From assembly GCA_964468345.1 (NCBI GenBank), contig CAYXVZ010000002.1, positions 186,001 to 250,000 of the forward strand: 64,000 bases of DNA, in the 5' to 3' direction. The DNA is from DALYLB01 sp964468345. GTDB taxonomy: Bacteria; Acidobacteriota; Blastocatellia; RBC074. The notes under the pieces were generated by a model. It did not search any database, was not told where the DNA came from, and worked only from the letters and a program-made list of their open reading frames with translations. Positions 50,222-60,372 of the stretch are shown here, in pieces. The position numbers and the translations under genes were made by a program. Position 1 is the first letter of the stretch, and each line of letters opens with the position of its first letter.

Positions 50222-52891
50222 ATGAAAAAGCCCATTGCCTCCGCACTGTTTTGCTTCCTGCTTTTTGTTCTCTTTCCGTGCTTCACATCACGCGCACAGG
50301 TGCAGGAACCGTCGGAAAACCGGGGGGCGGCGGCGGCCTGGCGTGCATTATTGCGCCTTCGGACGACCGCGACCGTGCTGCACACCACGGCGCATCCGGA
50401 CGATGAAGACGGCGCGATGCTCGCCTATCTGAGCCGCGGCGCCGGCGTTCGCCTCGGCCTGCTGACGCTCAATCGTGGCGAGGGAGGCGCCAATCTCGTC
50501 GGCCCGGAGCTGTACGATTCGCTCGGCATCCTGCGCACGGAAGAGCTGCTGGCGGCGGGACGGTATTATGGCGTCGATCACATGTTCACGCGCGTGACTG
50601 ATTTCGGTTTTTCGAAGCGGCTGGATGAAACCCTGGAGCACTGGGGCAAGGATCTCGTCCTCGGCGATGTCGTGCACGCGATTCGTCTCTATCGCCCCGA
50701 TATCATCATTTCCCGATTTCATGGCAAACCGCGCGACGGACATGGAAATCACCAGGCTGCCGGGCTGCTCAGCGCGGAGGCTTTCAAAGCCGCCGCCGAT
50801 CCCAATCGATTCCCCGAACATTTCAAAGAAGGCCTGCGCCCCTGGCAGGTCAAGAAACTCTATCGCAGCGTTCGCGAGAACGAATCCGCCACAGTCAAAG
50901 TGGATGTCGGCGCATACGATCCGCTGACCGGAAAGTCCTATCGGCAGATCGCCCGCGACGGCCTGAGCCATCAGCGTTCGCAGGGCGCGGGCCAAGGCCG
51001 CATTCCGGCCGGGTCATCCATGTCTTCGTGGCTGCTCGAAGAAAGCATGCTTCCCAAAAAGGATTCGGAAGCCGGCATTTTTGAAGGCCTGAACACTACG
51101 ATTGAAGGCTTGGCCGGGATGCCAGGCGCAAACGGGTTCGCCGCGGATCTGCGGGAAATCAGCAATCGGGTGGAGACCGCGATCCGCAACTTCAATGCGC
51201 GTGAACCGTGGACTGTCGCGCCGGAGCTTGCAGCCGGGCGATCCGCAACCCAGGCGCTGATCGCAAAGGTCAAAACGTCTTCGATGGAGGCGGACGCGAA
51301 AGATCAACTGCTGTTTTTATTACAGAACAAGGATCATGAATTCAACGAGGCGATGAATCAATCGCTCGGGCTCAGCCTCGAATTCGTTGTCGATCCGGCC
51401 AAGGGCGCGGAAGGCCCGGGCTCCTTCTTCCAGCCGCGCGAAACGTTCAATGTCGCGATTCCGGGGCAATCGTTTTCGGCAACTGCAACGATCGTCAACC
51501 GCAGCCCCATCGAGTTGATGGCCGGCCCCGTGAAGCTCAAAGCGGCCGGAGATTGGAAAATGGATGCCGTTCAACTGGCGCCGCCTCCGATCCCGCAAAA
51601 CAAACCGCTGAAAGCGAAGTTCATGTTGACCGTTCCAGAAACGGCATCGCCCACACGCCCCTACTGGTCGCGCGCCAGCGAACTTCGCGATCATATTTAT
51701 CAGATCAACAAACCGGAATACCTGCACCTGCCGTTTGCGCCCCCGGACGTGAGCGCCGTTTTCAGCTACAGCTATAAAGGCCTTGAATTCACGATCAGCG
51801 CGCCGGCCCAGACGGTTTATATCGACCGCCCCTGGGGAGAGCAACGCCGCCTGCTCACGATCGCGCCGGCTATCAATGTCGCCATCTCGCCGCGCGTGGG
51901 CGCGGTGCCCGTCGCCGCCGCGCAGATCAGTTTCAATGTGTCGGTCCGCGTGTCGAACAACGTCAAGGGAGATGCCACCGGCAAGGTCAAACTTCGCCTG
52001 CCGCAGGGTTGGACCGCGGCGCCCGCCGAGCAGAATTTCAAATTCACGAATGAAGGCGAAGCCGCCAATTTCAACTTTAAAGTATCCGTTCCACAGGTAT
52101 CGGGCGCGAATGCGTTCAAAATCCAGGCGATCGCCGAGTACGGCGGCCGGGAATACGCCGAGGGCTATCAGGTCATCGCGCACCGCGATAATGAGCCACG
52201 CCATCTCTATCGCGACGCCGTAATGGAAGTTCGCGGGATCGACGTCAAGATCGCGCCGAACCTGACGGTCGGCTACGTGATGGGCGTCGGCGATGAAATC
52301 CCGAAGGCCCTCGAACAGATCGGCGTCAAAGTGCAGATGCTCGGCGAAAGCGATCTGGCGACCGGGAACCTAGATCATTTCGATGCCATCCTGGTCGGTA
52401 TTCGAGCGACGGCCGTTCGCGACGATCTCAAAACTTACAGCAAGCGCCTGCTCGAATATTGTGAGCGGGGCGGCAATCTGGTTTATCAATATCAGACACA
52501 GGAATTCGACGCCGTTCCCTATGGGCCGTATCCATACACGCTCACGGCCCGCGCCGAAGAGGTTTCGGAAGAGGACTCCAAGGTCACGATTCTCGATCCG
52601 TCGAATCCGATCTTTCTCGGGCCGAACAAGATCACGGCCGCCGATTTCGACGGATGGGTCGAAGAGCGCGGCTCGAAATGGATGACGACCTGGGACGCGC
52701 GCTACAAACCGCTGCTCGAATGCAACGACCGGCAACAGCCGCCGCAAAAAGGCGGCCTTATGTATGCGCAATATGGCCAAGGAACCTTTGTCTATGCGGC
52801 ATATGCTTTTTACCGGCAACTGCCCGCCGGCGTGCAAGGCGGGTACCGGCTCTTCGCCAACATTGTGAGCTTGAAGAAAACGACCAGATAA
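50222..52891 (+). CDS. Exported PIG-L-family deacetylase with C-terminal beta domains (889 aa)
   Basis: A metal-dependent N-deacetylase of the PIG-L/LmbE family. A signal peptide (ALFCFLLFVLFPCFTSRAQ) is followed by the active-site AHPDDEDGAMLAYL, NRGEGGANLVG, and the second metal motif GHGNHQAAG. The catalytic part spans about residues 45-300. It is followed by immunoglobulin-like beta domains (NEW3/CARDB-like, near 430-640) and a C-terminal domain of unknown kind with FDAILVGIRATAVRDD. The substrate is probably an N-acetyl sugar but is not known. ATG 50222 gives the better signal peptide; 50216 is also in frame. Confidence 0.88.
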   Translation: MKKPIASALFCFLLFVLFPCFTSRAQVQEPSENRGAAAAWRALLRLRTTATVLHTTAHPDDEDGAMLAYLSRGAGVRLGLLTLNRGEGGANLVGPELYDSLGILRTEELLAAGRYYGVDHMFTRVTDFGFSKRLDETLEHWGKDLVLGDVVHAIRLYRPDIIISRFHGKPRDGHGNHQAAGLLSAEAFKAAADPNRFPEHFKEGLRPWQVKKLYRSVRENESATVKVDVGAYDPLTGKSYRQIARDGLSHQRSQGAGQGRIPAGSSMSSWLLEESMLPKKDSEAGIFEGLNTTIEGLAGMPGANGFAADLREISNRVETAIRNFNAREPWTVAPELAAGRSATQALIAKVKTSSMEADAKDQLLFLLQNKDHEFNEAMNQSLGLSLEFVVDPAKGAEGPGSFFQPRETFNVAIPGQSFSATATIVNRSPIELMAGPVKLKAAGDWKMDAVQLAPPPIPQNKPLKAKFMLTVPETASPTRPYWSRASELRDHIYQINKPEYLHLPFAPPDVSAVFSYSYKGLEFTISAPAQTVYIDRPWGEQRRLLTIAPAINVAISPRVGAVPVAAAQISFNVSVRVSNNVKGDATGKVKLRLPQGWTAAPAEQNFKFTNEGEAANFNFKVSVPQVSGANAFKIQAIAEYGGREYAEGYQVIAHRDNEPRHLYRDAVMEVRGIDVKIAPNLTVGYVMGVGDEIPKALEQIGVKVQMLGESDLATGNLDHFDAILVGIRATAVRDDLKTYSKRLLEYCERGGNLVYQYQTQEFDAVPYGPYPYTLTARAEEVSEEDSKVTILDPSNPIFLGPNKITAADFDGWVEERGSKWMTTWDARYKPLLECNDRQQPPQKGGLMYAQYGQGTFVYAAYAFYRQLPAGVQGGYRLFANIVSLKKTTR

Positions 52892-52922
52892 TACAGATCG
52901 GTTTCGCTTGCCTGCACGATTG

Positions 52923-53006
52923 GCCACGGAGTCACGGCGACACAGAAACCAGAGATGACGCCTCTATGGCTCTATTCTCTTCTCTGTGTCGCCGTGACTC
53001 TGTGGC
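52923..53006. repeat. Inverted repeat of CACGGAGT/CACGGCGA/CACAGA words
   Basis: 26-bp arms (GCCACGGAGTCACGGCGACA and on) match with two differences around a 32-bp centre. The words have 8-bp spacing. It lies between the PIG-L gene and the receptor. Confidence 0.9.
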
Positions 53007-53105
53007 AAGATCCATTCATAGAACTGCATCGCTGGGACGAAATAGAGCACAAATACTGCGAAGTTGGGAATTAAAACCTGCCTTACCCCAATCAAGGAGG
53101 ATTTC

Positions 53106-56100
53106 ATGCAACACAGGACGCAGAGGCTCTTGCTCGTTATTTTCTTGTTCCTTGCGGGTTCCATTCCCGCCCTCGGACAGGCGGTCACCGGCGCGATCGT
53201 CGGCAATGTCAGCGACAGCGGAGGCGCGGCTATCGCCGATGCCAGGGTGACAATCAAAGAAGTCAACACCGGCATCGTGCGAACGGCGACGACGAATGCC
53301 GAAGGCGGCTATGTGGTGCCCTATCTGCCGCCCGGCATGTACAAAATCGAAGTCGAAAAACAGGGATTCAAGAAATTTTCGACTGACGCCGTGAGACTGG
53401 CGACCGGCGATCGAATCCGCGTGAATGCCGATCTGGCCATCGGCAATATCAACGAGACCGTAGAGGTTTCGACGGCCGCCTCGCTGCTGCAAACCGAGAG
53501 TGCTGAGGTCAATCAATCCTTCGAAGCAAAAAAGATTCAGGAACTTCCCCTGAACGGAAGGAACTTTCAATCGCTGCTCACGCTGGTGCCGGGCGTGCAG
53601 CCGTCAAATTCGCAGGTCGGGGTTTTCGATAATCCGCAGGGCACGCAGTTTCTGCAGGTCAACGGACAGAACAATTCAGCCAATAACTTTCAGATCGATG
53701 GGGTGGACAACAATGAACCGCTGCTCGGCCTGGTGATTCAGATTCCGCCGGCGGAAGCGATTCAACAGTTCAGCGTGTCGACCAGCAACTACGACGCGGA
53801 ATTCGGCCGCGCTGTCGGCGCGGTCGTGAATGTGACGACCCGGCCCGGCACAAATGAGTTTCACGGCAGCCTGTTCGAGTTTCATAACAACAGCGCATTC
53901 AAGGCTCGGAATTTTTTTCAGCTCACGGGCAATCGAAATTCCGACGGAAAGCTGAAAGTTCCGAACGCAATCCGCAACCAGTTCGGCGGGACGTTTGGGG
54001 GCCCGATCATCCGCAACCGGACATTCTTTTTCGGCGATTATCAGGGGCAATATCAGCGCATCGGCCGCGTGGCAGCGATTCAGACGGTGCCGACAGCGGC
54101 CTTTCGCCAGGGCGATTTCAGCGCGCTGCCGGCGAATACGCTGATTTACGATCCCGGCGACCTGAGCAATCCCATTGCGCCGACCGCGCGAAAGCCTTTC
54201 GAAAACAATCGCATTCCCTTGAACCGAATCAGTCCGGTGGCGTTGAACATCCTGAAGTTTCTGCCATTGCCGAACCTGCCGGGACTGAACAACAACTATC
54301 TTCCGCCTTCGATTCCCTTCCAGCTCGATACGCACTCGTTCGATGTTCGCATCGATCACCAGTTCAGCGAAAAGACGCTGTTTTTTGCGAAGTATAATTA
54401 CTTTCAATCGCTGATGGCGGATCCGGGTCTGTTCGGCGATGCGGGCGGACCGACGGCGATCGGCGATGCCAATTCGCTTGAATCCGGCAAGGGCCGCAAT
54501 CAGGTCGCCACGTTGAACCTGACGCACACGTTCAGCTCGACGCTCACGACCGAAGCGCGATTCGGCTTTACGCGATATTTCATCGACGCCCGCGGGCCCG
54601 GCAGCAACCGGGACGTGTCGCAGGAAGTCGGCATCACCGGTTCCAATGAAGCAGGCCCTGCGCACAAGGGACTTGCGATCATCGCCATCGAAGGCTTTCC
54701 GCAGATCGGCATGTCGACCAATATGCCGACGATTAATGCCGATAATATTTTCAACTGGATCAACAACTGGACGAAGATCTCGGGCAACCATACGCTGAAA
54801 TGGGGGGCGGACATTCGCCGCCAGCGTTTGGACCGGTTGCAGATTCAGGGCACATCAAGTTTCGGCCCGCGCGGGCGCTTCGCCTTCGCGCCGGGAGTCA
54901 CGCTTCTGCAAGGCGGTCCCGCGCAGCAGAACACCTTTGCCAATGCCTTTGCCAGTTTTCTGCTCGGACAACCGGATGTGACCGGACGCGCCATCTTCAC
55001 GACGACCCCGACCAACCGTTCGACCAATTTGTTTTTCTTCGGGCAGGACACGTGGCAGTTCAACCGCAAGCTGACCTTCAACCTCGGCATGCGATATGAA
55101 ATTTACACGCCAATCACTTCTCGGTTGCCCGGCGGACAGGGGAATTACGATCCGGAGACGAATAACCTGCTGGTGGCGGGCGTCGGCGATGTCGGCATGT
55201 CGGCAGGCGTCAAGACCGACTGGAACAATCTCGCGCCCCGCGTGGGCTTTGCCTATCGCTTCGGCGACAAGGATCGCAACGTACTGCGCGGCGGATTCGG
55301 GATCAGCTATTTCACCGCACGCTTCGGCTTCACGGGCGGAACGCTCTCGACCAGTTTTCCGGTCATCGCGGACCAGCAGATCGGCGCCGCGGGGGATTTT
55401 CGGCCTGCGGGCAGCCTGAGCAATATTCCGGCTTTCACGCCGGTGCCAATCCCGAGCAGCGGCACGATCAATCCCGCGCCGAACATCGGGCTGTTTGCCA
55501 TCCCCTTTGAAAACAACATGCCGATGGTGCTGAGCTATAACCTGACGGTCCAGCGCGAAGTCATCCAGGGCCTGAGCGTCGAACTCAGCTACGTGGGCAA
55601 TCGGGGCTATAATCAACCCTACAACCGGCAATTGATGGCTTCGCAACCGGGAACAGGACTCGCGGGCGTTCCCCTCAACCAGAAATTCGGGCGCACCGCA
55701 ACGACAACCTTGCGCGCCTATGGCGTCGATTCATTCTATAATGCGCTCCAGGCATCGGCTGAGAAGCGGCTCGCGCGCAATGTTGCGTTCACAATGGCCT
55801 ATACCTGGTCGCGATCCATTGATTACACCAGCAATAACGGAGCGCTTGGAAATCCATTGATTTTGGAATACAACAAAGCGGTTTCCGATTTCGATCGCAA
55901 GCATGGCTTCACGCTCAGTCATACGGTTGAATTGCCGTTTGGCCGCGGGCAGAAATTTTTGAACAAGGGCCTCGCGGCCGTGATTCTGGGCGGATGGCAG
56001 GCCAACGGCATCTTTCAGGCGTTCAGCGGCCGGCCCTTCAGCGTCAGCATGAGCAACGCGCAACTCAACGGCGGCCCAAACAATGCGCAGCGCCCCGATC

Positions 56101-56459
56101 AATTGCGCAATCCGTCGATTTCAGGCCTGGTGGGACCGGGAACCCAATGGTTTGACGTCACCGCCTTCGCGACGCCGGCGCCCAATCGTTATGGCACCGC
56201 GGGAAGAAACACGCTTCGCGGGCCAAATCTGGTAAACTACGATTTCTCGGTGTTTAAATCGTTTCAGATCACCGAAAAGAAGCGTATAGAATTCCGAACG
56301 GAATTCTATAATCTGACCAACACGCCCCACTTCAATCAGCCGGCGGCGAATTTCAGCACGCCGGCGTCGTTCGGATCGATTACCAGCACCATCGGCGCCA
56401 ACGGCGTTGCCGGTGGCGGGGAGCGCGAAGTTCAATTCGCCTTGCGCTTCCTGTTCTAA
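53106..56459 (+). CDS. Oar-like TonB-dependent receptor (1117 aa)
   Basis: The ATG at 53106 has AAGGAGG upstream. A signal peptide (LLLVIFLFLAGSIPALGQ) is followed by a carboxypeptidase-regulatory-like domain (about 25-105, GGYVVPYLPPGMYKIEVEKQ), a plug (about 110-245, NFQIDGVDNNEPL, DAEFGRAVGAVVNVTTRPG and NEFHGSLFEF) and a complete barrel ending REVQFALRFLF. The frame is open upstream to 53064, but that start has no ribosome site. Substrate unknown. It is the fourth receptor of this kind in 64 kb. Confidence 0.94.
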   Translation: MQHRTQRLLLVIFLFLAGSIPALGQAVTGAIVGNVSDSGGAAIADARVTIKEVNTGIVRTATTNAEGGYVVPYLPPGMYKIEVEKQGFKKFSTDAVRLATGDRIRVNADLAIGNINETVEVSTAASLLQTESAEVNQSFEAKKIQELPLNGRNFQSLLTLVPGVQPSNSQVGVFDNPQGTQFLQVNGQNNSANNFQIDGVDNNEPLLGLVIQIPPAEAIQQFSVSTSNYDAEFGRAVGAVVNVTTRPGTNEFHGSLFEFHNNSAFKARNFFQLTGNRNSDGKLKVPNAIRNQFGGTFGGPIIRNRTFFFGDYQGQYQRIGRVAAIQTVPTAAFRQGDFSALPANTLIYDPGDLSNPIAPTARKPFENNRIPLNRISPVALNILKFLPLPNLPGLNNNYLPPSIPFQLDTHSFDVRIDHQFSEKTLFFAKYNYFQSLMADPGLFGDAGGPTAIGDANSLESGKGRNQVATLNLTHTFSSTLTTEARFGFTRYFIDARGPGSNRDVSQEVGITGSNEAGPAHKGLAIIAIEGFPQIGMSTNMPTINADNIFNWINNWTKISGNHTLKWGADIRRQRLDRLQIQGTSSFGPRGRFAFAPGVTLLQGGPAQQNTFANAFASFLLGQPDVTGRAIFTTTPTNRSTNLFFFGQDTWQFNRKLTFNLGMRYEIYTPITSRLPGGQGNYDPETNNLLVAGVGDVGMSAGVKTDWNNLAPRVGFAYRFGDKDRNVLRGGFGISYFTARFGFTGGTLSTSFPVIADQQIGAAGDFRPAGSLSNIPAFTPVPIPSSGTINPAPNIGLFAIPFENNMPMVLSYNLTVQREVIQGLSVELSYVGNRGYNQPYNRQLMASQPGTGLAGVPLNQKFGRTATTTLRAYGVDSFYNALQASAEKRLARNVAFTMAYTWSRSIDYTSNNGALGNPLILEYNKAVSDFDRKHGFTLSHTVELPFGRGQKFLNKGLAAVILGGWQANGIFQAFSGRPFSVSMSNAQLNGGPNNAQRPDQLRNPSISGLVGPGTQWFDVTAFATPAPNRYGTAGRNTLRGPNLVNYDFSVFKSFQITEKKRIEFRTEFYNLTNTPHFNQPAANFSTPASFGSITSTIGANGVAGGGEREVQFALRFLF

Positions 56460-56465
56460 ACGAAT

Positions 56466-56540
56466 TTCTTTCCCGCGGGCTTCGGCCTCCTCGCAAAATC
56501 TGTTCGCCGGCGTTCTTACGCCGCGGCTTGCGGGAAAGAA
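56466..56540. repeat. Inverted repeat TTCTTTCCCGC between the receptor and the E1 gene
   Basis: The 11-bp perfect arms 56466-56476 and 56530-56540 are extended by further GC-rich mirrored bases inside. It may end the receptor transcript. Confidence 0.55.
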
Positions 56541-56558
56541 CTTGAGCTTCAAACAAGA

Positions 56559-58787
56559 ATGTCAGTCTCAATCAGTCGCGTAGAGGTCGTTCAAAACAAC
56601 CTCATCAATTATCTGACCTCCGCACCCGCGGCGGATTTCAAACTTGATCCTGACGATCCGCTGGCCACGGGCACAACCCTGACGGCTCGCCAGGCCCTCG
56701 AAATCTATGAGGACCAGGTCACCAGCCGATTGCTGGACGTGGCCGCGCGTGAATTGAAAAAGCAAAATCAGGGTTTTTATACCATTTCCAGCGCGGGGCA
56801 CGAAAACAACGCCATCATCGGCACGCTGCTTCGCCTGGATGACCCGTGCTTTCTTCATTATCGTTCCGGCGGGCTGATGGCTTCCCGAACGCGCAAGCTT
56901 CCGATCTCTCGTTATATCCTCGATACATTGCTCTCCTTTTGCGCATCCACCGACGATCCAATTGCCCAGGGCAGACATAAGGTGTGGGGAAGCCGGCCGA
57001 TGTGGGTGCCGCCGCAGACCAGCACGATTGCGTCTCATCTGCCCAAGGCCGCCGGAATGGCCTTTGCGCTGCGACAGGCGCGAAGAATGGGCCGGGCTGG
57101 GGACCTGAGCGATGATTCGATCGTCTGCTGCTCTTTCGGGGACGCATCCGCCAACCACGCGACCGCCCTTTCGGGCATCAATAGCGCGCGTTATACGATT
57201 CGCCGGGGCGGCAACGCTCCTGTTTTGTTTTTATGCGAAGACAATGGCATCGGCATCTCAGTCGAAACGCCACGGAACTGGATTCATGACTCGTTCTCGA
57301 ATCAGCCGCATCTGAAATATTTTGAAGCGGACGGAACGATCGACGAAATTTGGGATGTTTGCCAGGAAGCGGTCAGTTTTTGCCGGCGAAACCGCAGCCC
57401 GGTTTTTCTGCATTTGCACGTAACGCGGCTTTGGGGACACGCCGGAACCGATGTCGAATCGACCTATCGCACCTTGCGTGATATTGAAGAACAGGAAGCC
57501 AAGGATCCCCTGCTGCTCAACGGGCGCAGGCTCATTGAAACCGGCGCGGCAACGCCCGGGGAGCTGCAGGCAATGTTCATCAACGTGCAATCGCAAATCG
57601 ACATGCTGATGGACAAGGCGACGTCCCGCCCCCGGCTCAGTTCGGTCGAAGAGATCATCGAACCGCTGGCGCCCTATGACGAAATGGCCTGCCGCGCGCT
57701 TGCCGACACCACCGCGCCCGCGGAGGCGCGGCAGAACCTGTTCGATAACGCCTTGCCTGAACACGCCACCGCGCCCACGAAGCGGACCATGGGTGCGCAC
57801 ATCAATGCCGCTCTCGCGGATGAGATGCTGCGCTTTCCGGAAATCATCGCCTTCGGCGAAGACGTCGGCAAAAAAGGCGGCGTCTATTACGTCACGCAGG
57901 GATTGCAGAAAAAATTCAGCATGCTCCGATGCTTCGATACCATGCTGGATGAAACCTCAATCCTGGGCGTGGCGCAGGGCGCGGCCATGGCGGGCCTCTT
58001 GCCGATTCCGGAGATTCAATATCTGGCCTATATTCACAATGCGCTCGATCAGATTCGCGGCGAAGCCTGTTCCCTTTCCTTTTTTTCCTCCGGGCAATTC
58101 ACCAACCCGATGGTGATTCGCGTTGCGGGCCTAGCGTATCAGAAAGGCTTCGGCGGCCATTTCCATAATGACAATTCGATCGGCGCGCTGCGCGACATCC
58201 CCGGCCTGATGCTTTGCGTTCCCGCGCGCGGCGACGACGCCGCCAAGCTTCTGCGCGGCGCTGTCGCCGCCGCGCGCGCCTGCAAACGCGTCGTCTGCTT
58301 TCTGGAACCGATCGCGCTCTATCACGAAAAGGATCTGTATGAAGACGGCGACGGCCGATGGCTGTTCGATTATCCGCCGCCGGGCGAGATGCTGCTGCCG
58401 GGCAAGATCGGGATTTATCACCCCGATGCCCGCGAAGCCCTGATCGTAAGCTATGGCAATGGACTGCGGTTGTCGCTGCGCGCGGCTCGCACCTTGCGGG
58501 AAACGCTGGGCATCAATGCGCGAGTGATCGACTTGCGATGGCTCAATCCCCTGCCGATCGAGGCGATCAAACAACATGCTGTGGAATGCGGCCGCGTGAT
58601 CGTGGCCGATGAATGCCGCGCAACAGGCGGAGGCATCGCCGATGCGGTTCTCGCGGCCCTGGCCGAAGCCGGTTTCCGCGGCCCAATGCGCAGCGTCCGC
58701 GCCGTCGACACCTATGTCCCGCTCGGCGCCGCCGCCAATCTCGTTCTCATTTCCGAAAGTCAAATCATGGACGCAGTACTTAAGTAA
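56559..58787 (+). CDS. 2-oxoacid dehydrogenase E1, alpha and beta subunits fused (742 aa)
   Basis: Thiamine-diphosphate component of a branched-chain or related 2-oxoacid dehydrogenase. The alpha part (about residues 1-400) has the cofactor motif FGDASANHATALSGINSA (G194-D-A) and CEDNGIGIS, with ISSAGHEN near 80. The beta part starts near 409 (KRTMGAHINAALADEML) with FGEDVGKKGGVYYVTQGL, QYLAYIHNALDQIRGEA and a C-terminal ADECRATGGGIADAVL. Alpha and beta are usually separate genes; fused forms are known in several phyla. No E2 or E3 gene is adjacent. ATG at 56559. Confidence 0.93.
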   Translation: MSVSISRVEVVQNNLINYLTSAPAADFKLDPDDPLATGTTLTARQALEIYEDQVTSRLLDVAARELKKQNQGFYTISSAGHENNAIIGTLLRLDDPCFLHYRSGGLMASRTRKLPISRYILDTLLSFCASTDDPIAQGRHKVWGSRPMWVPPQTSTIASHLPKAAGMAFALRQARRMGRAGDLSDDSIVCCSFGDASANHATALSGINSARYTIRRGGNAPVLFLCEDNGIGISVETPRNWIHDSFSNQPHLKYFEADGTIDEIWDVCQEAVSFCRRNRSPVFLHLHVTRLWGHAGTDVESTYRTLRDIEEQEAKDPLLLNGRRLIETGAATPGELQAMFINVQSQIDMLMDKATSRPRLSSVEEIIEPLAPYDEMACRALADTTAPAEARQNLFDNALPEHATAPTKRTMGAHINAALADEMLRFPEIIAFGEDVGKKGGVYYVTQGLQKKFSMLRCFDTMLDETSILGVAQGAAMAGLLPIPEIQYLAYIHNALDQIRGEACSLSFFSSGQFTNPMVIRVAGLAYQKGFGGHFHNDNSIGALRDIPGLMLCVPARGDDAAKLLRGAVAAARACKRVVCFLEPIALYHEKDLYEDGDGRWLFDYPPPGEMLLPGKIGIYHPDAREALIVSYGNGLRLSLRAARTLRETLGINARVIDLRWLNPLPIEAIKQHAVECGRVIVADECRATGGGIADAVLAALAEAGFRGPMRSVRAVDTYVPLGAAANLVLISESQIMDAVLK

Positions 58788-58835
58788 TCACTTCTTTTCT
58801 CGCTCAAAATTTTTGAATCAAATGCGGCTGATACA

Positions 58836-58909
58836 AACCACGAAGAGAAGAGCACGAAGGAGTAAGCAAAATCCAGCACATCCTTCGTGTTCTTCGTTTC
58901 TTCGTGGTT
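58836..58909. repeat. CACGAAGA inverted repeat between the E1 and permease genes
   Basis: The left arm AACCACGAAGAGAAGAGCAC mirrors the right arm ending CTTCGTTTCTTCGTGGTT, with a small indel. The right arm ends 22 bp before the permease ATG. Confidence 0.9.
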
Positions 58910-58931
58910 GAACTGCCCGAAGCACATTTGA

Positions 58932-60308
58932 ATGACCAATACCAAAGAGTCTTCCCCGCACCTTGTTCGCGGCATGGGCCTGCTGCAATCGACGGCGGCC
59001 AATATGCTGGAGATGATCGGCATCGGTCCGTTCATCACAATCCCGATCATTCTGGCCGCCATGGGCGGTCCGCACGCGATGATCGGCTGGATTCTCGGCG
59101 CGTTGATCTCCGTTTGCGACGGATTGGTCTGGGCGGAGCTTGGGGCAGCGATGCCCGGGTCGGGCGGGTCCTATCATTATCTGCAGCAGGCGTATGGCCC
59201 GCGGCGGCTGGGCCGGTTGATGAGCTTTTTGTTCATTTGGCAGACCGTCTGCACGGCGCCTTTTTCGATTGCCGGCGGCGCGGTCGGCTTCAGCAATTAC
59301 ACGAAATATCTGTGGCCCTCGATGACCGACCTGCAGGGAAAATGGCTGGCCGTGGCCTTGTGCCTGCTCGTCACGGCCCTTCTTTATCGGGACATTCAGA
59401 CGATCGGGAAATTATCGGTCGTCATGTGGGTCATCGTGATGTTGACCGTCGCCTGGGTGCTGGCGGCGGGCATATCGAATTTCAAACCCGACCACGTCTT
59501 CGATTTCCCTCCTGGTGCCTTTACTCTCAACAGTCTGTTTTTTTTCGGCCTCGGCCGCGCGACGCTCAATGCCGTATACGATTACGGCGGCTATAACAAT
59601 GTCTGCTTTTTCGCCGGCGAAGTGAAAGACCCGCATAAAACCGTGCCGCGGACCATTCTGTTATCGATTGCGGCCGTGGCATTGATCTATCTGACGATGA
59701 ACGTGACGCTGATCAGCGTGGTTCCCTGGCAGGAAGCCATCACGGAGGGAACGCTGGCCAACAAGGCCATTGTGGCGGATTTCATACAACGGTTGTATGG
59801 CGCAAAAGCAGCGACGGTCATGACGGTTCTGATTCTCTTCACGACCTTCGCGTCGATCTTCGCCGTGATGCTCGGCTATTCGCGCGTCCCTTATGCGGCG
59901 GCGTCTGAAGGCAGATTTTTCGCGCCCTTCGCGCGATTGCATCCCACCAAGAACTTTCCGAATTTTTCACTCGTATTCACAGGCGTCACAGCGGCAATCG
60001 CCTGCTGGCTGGACTTGGCCACGCTGATTGCGGCATTGATCATCATCGAAAAAATCGCCCGCGATATCGGACAGGCAGTGGCGGTCATCGTCATTCGACG
60101 CTACCGGCCCGAGATTAGGCTTCCCTTCAAGATGTGGCTGTATCCGCTGCCCAGCCTGATTGCGCTGGCGGGGTGGATCTATATCCTCGGCACCAATCAA
60201 GGTAAAATCGTTCTGGCCGGAATCGGCCTGCTGATTGCGGGAGTCGGCGCTTATCTGTGGCAGGCACGCGGAAAAGGCGAATGGCCGTTTGAGGAGGCAA
60301 TGCGATGA
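58932..60308 (+). CDS. APC-family amino acid/polyamine permease
   Basis: A 458-residue inner-membrane transporter with about 12 hydrophobic helices. The glycine-rich first helix region (MLEMIGIGPFITIPI) and the second-helix consensus GLVWAELGAAMPGSGGSYHYL are typical of the APC superfamily. YNNVCFFAGEVKDPHKTVPR marks the middle loop. The substrate cannot be read. It starts 22 bp after an inverted repeat and has no good ribosome site. It lies between the E1 gene and the PfkB kinase, all on the plus strand. Confidence 0.92.
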   Translation: MTNTKESSPHLVRGMGLLQSTAANMLEMIGIGPFITIPIILAAMGGPHAMIGWILGALISVCDGLVWAELGAAMPGSGGSYHYLQQAYGPRRLGRLMSFLFIWQTVCTAPFSIAGGAVGFSNYTKYLWPSMTDLQGKWLAVALCLLVTALLYRDIQTIGKLSVVMWVIVMLTVAWVLAAGISNFKPDHVFDFPPGAFTLNSLFFFGLGRATLNAVYDYGGYNNVCFFAGEVKDPHKTVPRTILLSIAAVALIYLTMNVTLISVVPWQEAITEGTLANKAIVADFIQRLYGAKAATVMTVLILFTTFASIFAVMLGYSRVPYAAASEGRFFAPFARLHPTKNFPNFSLVFTGVTAAIACWLDLATLIAALIIIEKIARDIGQAVAVIVIRRYRPEIRLPFKMWLYPLPSLIALAGWIYILGTNQGKIVLAGIGLLIAGVGAYLWQARGKGEWPFEEAMR

Positions 60309-60372
60309 GCGATCTTTTCCGTTGCCGGCTGTTTTCGGGCGCCCAGTTATATTTTCAATGATGACTTCGAGA